The notes below the pieces were generated by a model. The model was given only the letters and a program-made list of their open reading frames with translations. It was not told the DNA's origin and ran no database searches. DNA of 64,000 nucleotides from Cryptomeria japonica. Lineage: Eukaryota; Streptophyta; Pinopsida; Cupressales; Cupressaceae. The DNA is taken from NCBI RefSeq assembly GCF_030272615.1, contig NC_081411.1:207978244-208042243 (forward strand). Reading direction: 5' to 3'. This document shows positions 47,014-56,516 of the stretch, piece after piece. A program made the translations under genes and the position numbers. The number at the start of each line of letters is the position of its first letter. Position 1 is the stretch's first letter.

Positions 47014-49258
47014 ATGGATGTTTTTGACATAGATGAACTATTAGGTGAAAATCCCCCACCACAACCCCCTCCTCCTCCTCCTCCTCCTCCACCACCACCA
47101 CCACCACCACCACCACCACAACCCCCTAGATTGGATGAAATTCGTTTAAGAGAACGAATTAATGAAAACCTACAAGTGATTGAACAAAACATTGCTGCTA
47201 TCCAAAATGAGCAAGTCATGCCACCCCATCTTGTAGAGTTTGCAAAATCAATGCAAACTGTTGTCGAGTCAGTTAGATCTGTTGATTCTCAATTAGATCA
47301 ATTTCATAGACGACGACAAGAGTTGCGTGATTTTTATGCCGATGGTTTAACTTATAGACAAATCACAGATTTGAAAATAACCAAAGCTCATTTATGTCCA
47401 TATTTTACCAACCCAAAAACAAGAGAACCAATGCAACCTAACCAGAAAAGAATTTCAATTAGGTGGTGTGTGCATCCAGAAATGGCTAGATACTTTTGGG
47501 ATAGATGGTGGATGGTTTTTGATTATCCACCACATCGTAATTATGAGGTCCCTTTTTATTTTTTGAAGAAATTATACTGTGAGTTTGTAATGAACCAAAA
47601 ACCAAATTATTTTGATATTAAGTCATTCCAGGGTGTTGGTCGTGGAATGCCACAGCATAGATTAGGGGCACGGAGTAATAATCCCCTACCGGATCCACCC
47701 ATAGTTCCACTTGTTGCTCCATCGATTCCTGCAGATGTCCAAAATACATCATTCATTTCGACATTAGATGCTTTGACTTCCCTCACAGGGAACCTGAGTG
47801 AGCAAGCTGCTCACATGGCATCTGCTCCTCGATGGATGCCACATATGTGTTCGAGTTGTCATGAGACGTGTGTAGGTCCTACTACTGCTGCAGGATCTAC
47901 TTCAGTTCCAGATGAGCATGATGCAGCAGATGATAGTATGATGACATCTTATATGGATTTTCTTTGCTCGGATGTTCATCTTGACCAGGTATAGATATAT
48001 ATAATATACATGTACATGTCAATGTTTTTATGTACTTTATTAAATATAGGTATAAACTAAGTGCATCTCTTTTTTTATACAATCTAATACTTCATTAAAT
48101 AAATTTTGTTTATGTAGATAAGGACTACGCCTAATATTAGAGTTAATATTGCATCTACTGGAAGACAACTCGGCACACCTTATGGGGTATAGTATAAATT
48201 TCTATCTAGACATTGTACTAGATCTTTTTAAGTTAATATGCTATCGTCGTATATTATATAAATTTTCATGTTGATACATTGAATGCTTCTTTCTCCAGGA
48301 TTCAGGTCATGAGGGACCCTCTACATCACATCAAGAAGAGGGTCTGACTATTGTGACACCATCTATGGTATGTATCTTATAATTCTTAACTTAAATATGA
48401 ACTCTTACAATATTGTAACTTTACTTGAAATTATTTAGTACACATATATATGTTCACTAAATATGATTTCATTAAATGCATGTATGTAGGTGGACACTAC
48501 CATTAGGATAGGTTATCCTCATAATTTTGATCAGAGCCAATTTGAACGCACATCGACATCCTTTGAGGTATTAATATGTAATACTTAATTTGATCTTATT
48601 TTTACTCTTAATTTAAGATTTAATTGGACACTTTGAATTTGACCTTGTACAGGAGTTAGCTAGCACTGCATTTGGTGTTGATACTGCACAAGATACTGCT
48701 AGAGGAGATACTGCTACAGGATCTGATGAGCATATGGTAAGTTTGTAACTTAATTTATGAATTCTACTATATTTGATAAATGATTCTTTTAATAGTTAAT
48801 TTCAAGTAATATTTTAATATTATTTTTTTATTGTACAGCATGAGACAGGTGGATCTGGACCACGTCCCGAGGACAAGAGAGATACTGCTATAGGATCTGA
48901 TGAGCATATGGTAAGTTTGTAACTTAATTTACGAATTCTACTATATTTGATAAATGATTCTTTTAATAGTTAATTTCAAGTAATATTTTAATATTATTTT
49001 TTTATTGTACAGCATGAGACAGGTGGATCTGGACCACGTCCTGGGGACAAGAGAGATACTGCTACAGGATCTGATGAGCATATGGTAAGTTTGTAACTTA
49101 ATTTATGAATTCTACTATATTTGATAAATGATTCTTTTAATAGTTAATTTCAAGTAATATTTTAATATTATTTTTTTATTGTACAGCATGAGACAGGTGG
49201 ATCTGGACCACATCCTGGGGACAAGAGACCACGAGATGTTATTGATGATAGCACTTAG
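47014..49258 (+). CDS. Unrecognised transposon companion protein, eight exons, about 496 aa
   Basis: I do not recognise this protein. Exons I propose: 47014-47988, 48118-48186, 48299-48367, 48490-48567, 48653-48736, 48839-48910, 49013-49084, 49187-49258. Every intron has GT-AG ends and is phase 0, and the joined frame is open to TAG at 49256. The ATG at 47014 (MDVFDIDELLGENP) was chosen because TATATGCAG before GAGTTC at 46998 looks like a splice acceptor; the in-frame ATG at 46993 is the alternative. A non-coding first exon may lie upstream. A polyproline run follows residue 15. A Trp/aromatic-rich block (ISIRWCVHPEMARYFWDRWW, VFDYPPHRNYEVPFYFLKKL) is the most likely domain. The C-terminal tail is low-complexity and acidic, with repeats of HETGGSGP. 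It converges with the transposase gene and may be a second transposition protein, but that is inference from position. Confidence 0.75.
48703..49258 (+). repeat. Tandem exon-intron units, 174-base period
   Basis: Starting at 48839, 49013 and 49187, units of 174 bases each hold a 72-base exon (24 codons, starting His-Glu-Thr-Gly-Gly and ending with a Met codon) and a 102-base intron (GTAAGTTTGTAACTTAAT to TTATTGTACAG). A half unit precedes them from about 48703. Copies are almost identical, so the duplication looks recent. Exon length divisible by three with phase 0 preserves the frame. Confidence 0.93.
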
Positions 49259-49259
49259 A

Positions 49260-49620
49260 TTTTACTATTTATTTGGCTTTGATATGTACTTTTTTATGGA
49301 CTTTACACATTTGTTTACACGTGCACATACTTTATATATATGGATAGTTGCATAATTGGATTAGATCATATATATTTTGTGCATACTTTATATATTTTGT
49401 GCACATTAGATATTATGTGGAGTGAACATCATGTTACCATCTAGACATATATATGGATTAGATATTATATGGATTATGTGGACTTGAAATTTTACTATTT
49501 ATTTGGCTCTGATATGTACTATTTTACGGGCTTTACATATTTGTTTACACGTGCACACCCATACTTTATATATATGGATAGTTTCATAATAGGATTAGAT
49601 CATATATATTATGTGCATAC
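49260..49620. repeat. Direct duplication downstream of the companion gene
   Basis: Blocks of about 130 bases (TTTTACTATTTATTTGGCT to ATTAGATCATATATATT) occur at about 49260-49392 and 49488-49620, with diverged TGTGGACTTGAAATT words between and after them. This is probably 3' flanking or terminator DNA of the gene. It has no coding potential. Confidence 0.85.
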
Positions 49621-50100
49621 TTTATGTGTATTGTGTGCATTAGATATTATGTGGACTTGAAATTATGTGCACATTAGATCATATATATTGACTTGAAATT
49701 ATGTGGACTTGAAATTTTGCGCATACTTTATATATTATGTGGACTTGAAATTTTATTTATGGAAGTTGTGCTTAAACAACTTTATAGGCATTATGTGGAC
49801 TTGTAATTTTATTTTTGGAATTTTATTTAAATAGTTCTTGTGATTAGATAAACTACATGTGCATACATCTTGAACTAAGTATCGAAACATATCTTATAAT
49901 TATAACATATTCTAAATCAAAAAGTATCATTTAACAAATATAATGAATAGAACTTGATTAAAACATTATTATCTCATTCATAAATTTGACCAGTAGTCTC
50001 TCATTTATGTATATTGTACACAAAATGTAATCAAGAAGACATATCTAAAATAAAATAAATAGTCTATTTAAATTATAATAATAAGGATTTATATCTCTCA

Positions 50101-50337
50101 AAATACAACATAAAGTATGCACAAACAATAGTAGTCATTGAGGGCAAGTCTACTCTGAGAGACCTAGAAAAAAAAATACATATGATTAGTTTTTATAATC
50201 AGGATGCATTGAATTTAAAATACAACATAAAGTATGCACAAACAATATAGTAGTCATTGAGGCCAAGTCTACTCTGAGAGACCTAGAAAAAGTAAATACA
50301 TATGATTAGTTTTTATAATCAGAATACATTGAATTTA
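50101..50337. repeat. Tandem duplication, 117-base period, between the two genes
   Basis: AAATACAACATAAAGTATGC recurs at 50101 and 50218 with GGCAAGTCTACTCTGAGAG or its variant inside, plus a partial third copy at about 50395. It lies in the convergent intergenic region. Confidence 0.9.
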
Positions 50338-50586
50338 AAATACAAATGGATTTGCCTTAAGGGTACAAAAATTTAACTTACTTGTAATTATTCAAAATGA
50401 AACATAAAGTATGCACAAATAACTTTGTTTTCATTGATGCCTTCTACTTGTGGTAGACCTGAAACAAAATTTTAGTAGATTAGATTTTGTAATTATGATT
50501 CATGATTTAAAATACTATATATAATATGCATCGCGACTTTTAAAAGGGAGGTGGATTAAGGGTTCAAATTATAACTTACTTGATAT

Positions 50587-50972
50587 TCATTCTATTATAC
50601 CATCTGCATCCTCTCTCTTTTGCAAAGCATCTATAATTGTCTCGTGCTCTTCCATAGAGAGAGTCCATAATTGTTTATTAGCAGGCCTGCCACGATATCT
50701 ATCCAATTTTATATTAGTTGCCACTACCAAATGTGAGTAATGTATAATCTTTTTCTCTAATTCATAATCTTCAAATGCGGGCAATCCATTCTTTCTTGTT
50801 AGATATTTGCGTAGCCAAGTGCCAACAACAACCACAGATCCTGTTGGATAGTCATAACCATCATCATCTACTCGAGGAGTAGTTAGCTTATGTTTTGGCT
50901 CTACACATCGAGCCAACCAATACTCTGTCCCCTCTTCATTGTCCTCTGGTGCAACAACAGCATAGACATGTC
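50587..50972 (-). other. C-terminal domain of the transposase (exon 2)
   Basis: About 128 residues: GHVYAVVAPEDNEEGTEYWL and ARCVEPKHKL, then GSVVVVGTWLRKYL. The opening pattern G.VYAV.......YW.ARC resembles small barrel-type chromatin-reader domains (BAH, Tudor or Agenet), and related animal proteins end in a G.YV.V.Y...WW.G.V segment as far as I recall. A chromatin-binding role is inference. Confidence 0.5.
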
Positions 50973-53613
50973 CTGTGCACAAAACAATTTTATTTTAATA
51001 TTTAATGAGAAATAAAAACAAAAATATACACTGTAAGATTTCATAAATTTATGTACTATTTAATAAATCAAAACAAATTTCAAAAATAATTTTACCTTGT
51101 TGTATAAGATCTGAAATGCGATCATAGTCATTTGATGCAAACATTTGATCCATATCTTCATCAGTTCTTTCATGCGGATCATTTGCATCTATGGGTGTCA
51201 ATGATCTTTGTTGCCATTCTTCAACCCATTCTTTATTCTCACAAAATTCCCAATCTCCGGAAACACAAAACTGACAAAAGCAAGCAAGTTGCCTTGTGAA
51301 TATAGTCCATGTGTTTGAATTAGAACTCTTAAACGAATGCCATTTAGTTGATCCAATGATGGTATTACAATCATGCCGAATAGGAATACTATCTTCCTCT
51401 ATCAACCAGAAGAAACGTCGAATTGCAGAGTTTTCAGTTGATCCTTTTGACAACTTTGAATTGCACCAATCTACAACTGCACGAGCATCTCTGAATTTCA
51501 CTGCATCCTCGAATTTCAATTGTTCTCTAGCAAGAGCTCTTTTTATACAGGCACCGGCTCCATCGTGTTCCCCCTTACCATGTCCCGCTTCAAAAAAACT
51601 CCATAAATGTTGGACATTGGTTATCTTGTGAACTTTGCATAGCCAATAAAACATTCTTGCATTTTTGAATTGTCCAGTGCAGTTATCTGACCATATCATA
51701 TGTTGTTTCATGTCAATTCCTCTTTCCTTAAGATTATCATAAAATACCTCTAAACAATGTTGGACAAACTCTGAAGAGTGTAATCGATTATCACTAACAT
51801 AGAAATGATACTCCCTCAAAAATTTTCTGTTATCTTCTGTACTGTCATGGTCATGTCTATATATAATGTGCACAAATATGGCCACTTGCACTGAGTTGTA
51901 GTATTGTGATTGAGTTTCCTCTTGTGGTTTTAGAGTATAATTTTCTGCAAAATCCACAACTGATACTATTGTTCCAATTGGAAATGTGTTCTTGCATATG
52001 CGAAACTGTCCATCAAGCCATCGGGCATGTTGGGAATGTTTCACATATTTTGGAACAATATGAGTTTTAAACTCACTAATAAATGCATTCACACTATTCT
52101 GTTCTGTAATCAATTCTAAACGTTTCCCCATCTTTCCATCCTTTAGAGGGTATTCTATATTTTTAAATCTCCTAACATCAACCATTTTTTGTCCAAACTC
52201 AGATGAAACATGTTCATGCAAACATTCACCTATCGAAGAATAGTTCCCACATAAATTGCAAAGACCATAAATGCATGAACTGGAAAGAAATAATTGTTCA
52301 TTAGGTGGTTTACAAAATAAACTTCCAATAAAATCTTTTATAGTTTCAGGTGGAACATAAACACCACAATCCTGCACAAGATCATTACCATGCAACATAC
52401 AACGAATATATCGAAAAACATCATAATAGTAACGAAACTGGACATGAGTTTTACAACAACAAGATATTCTTTGTTTATTGATTTTAACATACCAGGGTTT
52501 GCATTTTTCAAATGATCTTTGACTAATTCGTAAATTCATTAACACAGATTCATCACTAAATTTTTTAAAGAATTCAGTTTGAGTCATGTCAAGAAGATGT
52601 TTTGGATGAGGATCACGAATTTTTGATCCCACCCTTAACTTTAAAACATCTCTAACATTTGATGAAACTCTAGTGTTATCATGCCAAAATTTTGTAATTA
52701 ATTGTTTAGTTTCATCATTTAATTTCATGTCTGACCTTTGAAGTCTACCACTAAAACTCCAACAATGGTTTAGTGGATCAATTTCAATTGTGTCTCTTCT
52801 TTTGGCCGCTCTTGACAAGGTTCTACGATGTAAGTTCAAATAGCCACTTATATCACTTAACATTCTTTTATTAACAATCATTTTGTCAACTATAGCAGTC
52901 GTTATAACTCTACGTGCTGCATTCTTATCTTTAGATCGACTTGTTTTTCCTATAGAATCGATGGCACTGGCAACAGTAGATACAACTTGCTTATATGATT
53001 CATCTTTTCTTTTTGGTTTTGCATAAATACCTATTTTTTTCATGACTTTACGCATTTTTAACATTTTTATTAATTGTAGCATTAATTGACATTGGAATCC
53101 TAACTTTTTATTATAGAAAAATTGTTTATATAATCTGTTTGCATGTGTTCTGATTTGTCTCCAAGAAACTAACCCATTAAGATTATCTAGCACATTGCTA
53201 TCAATAGTAAACAAATTACATTCATTTTCTTTTAGAGACGGTGGTGTAATATTTTCAATTTTTATTTCTTTTCGTATTGGTGTATGAAATTTATATCCAG
53301 CTTCATTTAAATCAGCAATTTGATTGGCATCATAGTCATCAGGATTTAAAAACATACCAGGATTCGCATCCACATCAACATTTGCATCAACAGTCATACC
53401 CGTGTGTGGTTCTATATTTTTTGCATCCATCATGATGTCTTCAATGGTCTCATCTACAACGGGCACTGAACTAGATGCTTCAAAAGTGTTATTCAATTGT
53501 CGTTGTTGTGATCTTCGATCTCTTTGGCGTTTTGCCTCCTTCTCTCTTTGTGCTTGAATTTCGTCCACTGTCATTGTCTTCTTTTTTTTCTTTTGACGTT
53601 GCTTAGAACCCAT
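50587..53613 (-). CDS. DDE-type transposase, one intron, 967 aa
   Basis: Exon 1 is 53613-51096 and exon 2 is 50972-50587 on the minus strand. The 123-base intron has GT-AG ends, and joining gives ...IQQ-G-HVYAVV in frame to a TAA stop at 50587. The start at 53613 (MGSKQRQKKKKK) is preferred over the longer open frame, whose 38 extra residues are hydrophobic and unlike the basic start. From that Met: a basic N-terminus with coiled-coil character, a helical middle part, a Cys cluster (SCCCKTHVQF, then CIYGLCNLCGNYSSIGEC), and a DDE-like core with VVDFAENYTL (Asp554), MIWSDNCTGQFKN (Asp643) and FFEAGHGKGEHDGAGA (Glu675 or Asp684). A C-x-C-x2-C-x7-C cluster (CFCQFCVSGDWEFC) follows. Exon 2 adds a compact C-terminal domain. 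I recall the same motif order in uncharacterised animal proteins. It should cut and join the element at TTAA. There are no stops or frameshifts. Confidence 0.86.
50973..51095 (-). other. Intron of the transposase gene
   Basis: The donor is CAACAAG followed by GTAAAATT at 51095, and the acceptor is TTTTGTGCACAG ending at 50973. It is 123 bases, AT-rich and phase 1. Without removal the frame would end about 16 residues after the donor, and the downstream conserved segment would be lost. Confidence 0.85.
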
Positions 53614-53760
53614 TTTTACAAACTTGTCTTCAAAAAATCGCGTAAAAAATATTAAAAAGTACTGCCAAATGATGTAAAAAATCTTTGTCAGTACGGATTT
53701 CAATGATATTGTAGTAAATCGATGCAATCTTTTTTTTTTTTACAGCAACGGTTATTTTAA

Positions 53761-53925
53761 TAACGGGCCCCCCGTTATTTTAACAACGGGCCCCCGTTTA
53801 TAAAACGGGGGCCCGTTATTTAAATAACGGGGGCCCGTTATTAAAACGGGGGCCCGTTGTTAAATCCAACGGGCAGAAAATGAAACGGGCCCCCGTTTAT
53901 AAAACGGGGGCCCGTTATGTAAAAT
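53761..53925. repeat. Right subterminal GC-rich palindromes
   Basis: At least seven copies of ACGGGCCCCCGTT or its complement occur in both orientations, separated by short AT stretches (TTTAAATAA, TATAAA). The array starts about 150 bases upstream of the transposase start codon, so it also occupies the place of that gene's promoter. It matches the left array at 44083-44206 in sequence but lies about 870-1040 bases from the right end, against 70-190 bases on the left. Confidence 0.88.
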
Positions 53926-54775
53926 TTGAATTCACAACCCGCCACTTGCCTCGGGATTAGGCCCGGGATAGGCCTGGGATGGCCACACCTGAGACATGAA
54001 CCTGCAAATTCAAAGCTCCATGAATGAAAGCACAAATATGATGAAATGAAATAGTTTACGTGCCTTTAATCAAAGAATTTTTATACGAAATTGAAACCCA
54101 TTTCAGATTATACTGTCTAGATTCTAAATATGTAAATTAATTTAAAAATTGATTATTTTAAATATTTTTCATTTAATTTATACTAAATCAGGGTCATAAA
54201 TTTGAAATATTAACTAATTTTCTTAATTTAATAACTTATTTATTTTAATGAATTTTGAAAAAAAAATTATATGTCATCAATCTACACAAAATTCTTTTCA
54301 ATTTAAAAAAAAAAAAATTCAAAAAATACTAAGTTTACGTCAAATTATGTGGGTCGTACACGTCAAATTTTTAAAAAGATAATTACGGTCATTAAAAAAT
54401 TAATTAAAAAAAAATATTTGAAAAAAAAATACAAAAAAATATGCTCATCAATCTTCAGTGTGTTACAAACCATTTCCCAAAATGGTTTGAGAAAATAATT
54501 TTAATTGTGTCAAAAAGTGTGGGTCGTACACATGCATGGTATGGTCCTGAAACAGGCATTTTTAAAACATAGTTTTTAGAACTTCATTCAAAAAGTTATT
54601 TTTTATTATGTGGGTATTAAAATAAATTACATATTTGAAAAGTACACTCAGAGAGCTATCTTTTATATTACTGACTTTTTTCAAGATTCAATCTCTAAGT
54701 GTTTCAAAATTTAAGCTCAAGTGAGACAAAATCTGAAAAACAGGGAAAACACTTCCACTTTTTGGCCAAAAAGTG
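53926..54775. other. Right flank of the transposon, non-coding
   Basis: A short GC-rich stretch (GGCCCGGGATAGGCCTGGGA) is followed by about 700 AT-rich bases. The phrase GTGGGTCGTACAC occurs twice, at about 54349 and 54528. No gene is visible. Confidence 0.6.
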
Positions 54776-54798
54776 GACTCATCTTCTTGCACTGACCC
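54776..54798 (-). repeat. Right terminal inverted repeat
   Basis: GACTCAT, then CTTGCACTGACCC, is the imperfect inverse of the left end and is immediately followed by TTAA. Confidence 0.8.
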
Positions 54799-54802
54799 TT
54801 AA
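54799..54802. repeat. TTAA target-site duplication (right)
   Basis: It matches 44013-44016. The following GAATCAAAT continues the interrupted copia LTR. Confidence 0.85.
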
Positions 54803-54875
54803 GAATCAAATTAATAAATTTATAAGTACCGGAACACTGATTCACCCCCCCTCTTAGTGTTCATTGATTCCAACA
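54803..54875 (+). repeat. 5' LTR of the copia-like element, end part
   Basis: ATCAAAT, then CTGATTCACCCCCCCTC and ending TTCCAACA, resembles the end of the other copia LTR (ATCAAATC ... CTAATTCACCC ... CCATCA, complement strand). It is directly followed by the primer binding site, which proves its identity as an LTR end separated from 42182-44016 by the DNA transposon. Confidence 0.87.
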
Positions 54876-54877
54876 AT

Positions 54878-54889
54878 TGGTATTAGAGC
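54878..54889 (+). promoter_or_regulatory. Primer binding site (tRNA-Met type)
   Basis: TGGTATTAGAGC, one base from the common TGGTATCAGAGC, lies two bases after the LTR end CAACA. Confidence 0.88.
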
Positions 54890-54934
54890 TTGGTTCCTCT
54901 GAGGAATCCTAACAACTTGAGGAAAATCCAGAAG

Positions 54935-55993
54935 ATGGAATCAATGGACTCTGGTTTGTAGAGACAACTTGCAGTGGAACTTGAAGATCTTGATGCAACA
55001 ATGAAGGAAAAGAGTAGCTTGAAAAGAAATCTGAGTGCAGCTGAAGGCTTCATTGAAACCTTGAAAGATCAAGTAAACACTTCTTGGGAAAAGATAAAGG
55101 AGCCGATGGACAAGATAAAGGAAAAAGAACAAATTGTTGACAATCAAATTCTACAAGACAAGACTGATGAATGTGAGAAGCTAGCCAGAGAGAATGTAGT
55201 CTTGAAGAATGAAATGTAATCTATTGTGATGAAGCTGACTAAGGAGATTGAAGACCAGAAGAAGAATGAAGAAAGCTTGACTCAATCCTTAAAGAATAGA
55301 TCTGATGAATGGTGCAGATTAACATATGAGAATGATCAGTTGAAGCTTGAATTGGTGCAGACAAATAATGATGGTCAAGAACTTGAGAGACAAATCATAA
55401 TTATGAGAGATGAGTTGATTGCTACTAATGAGTACAAAGAAAAGTTGCAAGCTAGTTCAACCTGGTTGGATGAGATGCTGGATAGTCAGAGACATGGAAA
55501 AGACATGCGAGGACTTGGATAGGAGAAAGGAGAATCCTTCGGTTCTGGACAGAGCAATGCGAAATAAAATCATCAGCAGAGCAAAAAACCTCTGGTAAGA
55601 CAACCTAATGCCTATAAATTCAATGGTAGATGCTTTACTTGCAATAAATTCGGTCATATGGAAAATCAATGCAGAAGTCAGATGAATATTGGAATGATGA
55701 ATAAAGTGAACAATGGTCTTACCTTTACCGCTCAATGTTTTATATCCAACAATTTTGGTCACATGTCAAATATGTGCATAATGATGATCAATTTCCAGAA
55801 TAAGAGATCTTATGCATGTGGAATGTTTGTACATATATCTAACCAATGTAGGATGAGACCAAATCAAATGAATATCAGGCCTATGCAGAGAAATGTTGTA
55901 TATCATGCATGTAATAAACAAGGTCATATTGCAAGGAATTGCAGAAGCAGGAATGCACTGGTAAACAAGAATAAATCTAATGAGAAAGGATAA
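54935..55993 (+). pseudogene. Copia gag with coiled coil and zinc knuckles, four stops
   Basis: One frame from ATG at 54935 to the TAA at 55991-55993 (353 codons) shows no frameshift, only in-frame stops at about 54959, 55217, 55520 and 55566. The first two-thirds are Lys/Glu-rich and coiled-coil-like (IEDQKKNEESLTQSLKNRSD, LDEMLDSQRHGKDMRGLG). The last third has two full CCHC knuckles (CFTCNKFGHMENQC, CHACNKQGHIARNC) and two with a lost Cys (CFISNNFGHMSNMC, CGMFVHISNQC). The usual N-terminal capsid part of copia gag is missing, so this is a shortened gag. Confidence 0.85.
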
Positions 55994-56516
55994 GAAAAGG
56001 TAGATGAAATCAAAGATTAGCATAAGAAGATGTGGGTAAAGAAAGAAGATTAGAATATGTAGAATGGCTCCACACTTGAATCCGGTGATAGAACCTCATC
56101 CGGTAACTAGGGATTTTTTGGCCTTCGAGGGAGTTTATCATGCAGATTCTTAAAAAACCCCTTACAGAGAACTGTAACTGGTTCCAGAAGGTTGCAGAAG
56201 ATTCACATCGAGTATGGAGTTGATATCCAAGAGATTTTGTAGTAGTTTGGTAATCTAGTGAATGAATTGATGAAAAACAGTATAACCAAAAGCTTTATGG
56301 TTGAACATTTATTACAATTGCAAATTAGGTTAAAAATGCATTCCAAAAGCTTATTCTTGACAAAACAATCAAGAGAAAAGAACAAAGCATCTGAGTGAAA
56401 GAGATTTGACAATGAAATCAAGCTTGAAGTGATCATCCAGTAATTTCCTGCGACTAATTGCGAAATAAAAGGTATTTATCTGTTCACGAGCTATCATTTA
56501 AAACCCTAGGATCATT
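55994..56516 (+). other. Gag-to-extra-ORF spacer, where pol would be expected
   Basis: Only about 520 bases separate gag from the extra ORF. Short broken peptides (APHLNPVIEPHPVTRDFLAF) occur but no protease, integrase or RT motif. In an autonomous copia element more than 3 kb of pol would lie here. Confidence 0.6.

Larger units (their letters stand above)
44017..54798. mobile_element. TTAA-flanked DNA transposon with two convergent genes, 10.8 kb
   Basis: The ends are imperfect inverted repeats (GGGT, GTGCAAG and ATGAGTC shared in register) flanked by TTAA. Inside are GC-rich subterminal palindromes near both ends, a plus-strand multi-exon gene (47014-49258) and a minus-strand DDE transposase gene (50587-53613), pointing toward each other. 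The host copia LTR becomes continuous when the element is removed. TTAA duplication is known for piggyBac and Kolobok and, as I recall, for part of Sola; the transposase does not look like piggyBac. Both genes lack stops and frameshifts after splicing, in contrast to every neighbour. Confidence 0.87.

Noticed and set aside
46908-47219. Minus-strand Gly-rich frame
   Set aside because: It is the shadow of the polyproline codons of the plus-strand companion gene.
51049-51095. Transposase ending at the first stop (LLNST)
   Set aside because: The last 16 residues are intronic. A clean GT-AG intron links to a conserved-looking continuation.
44083-53925. GC-rich palindromes as the terminal repeats of a smaller transposon
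   Set aside because: No target duplication borders them, while the outer TTAA-flanked repeats restore the host LTR. They are better read as subterminal sites.
44017-54798. Assignment of the TTAA transposon to piggyBac
   Set aside because: The ends do not start with the CCY pattern usual for piggyBac, and the transposase motifs differ. TTAA alone is not decisive.
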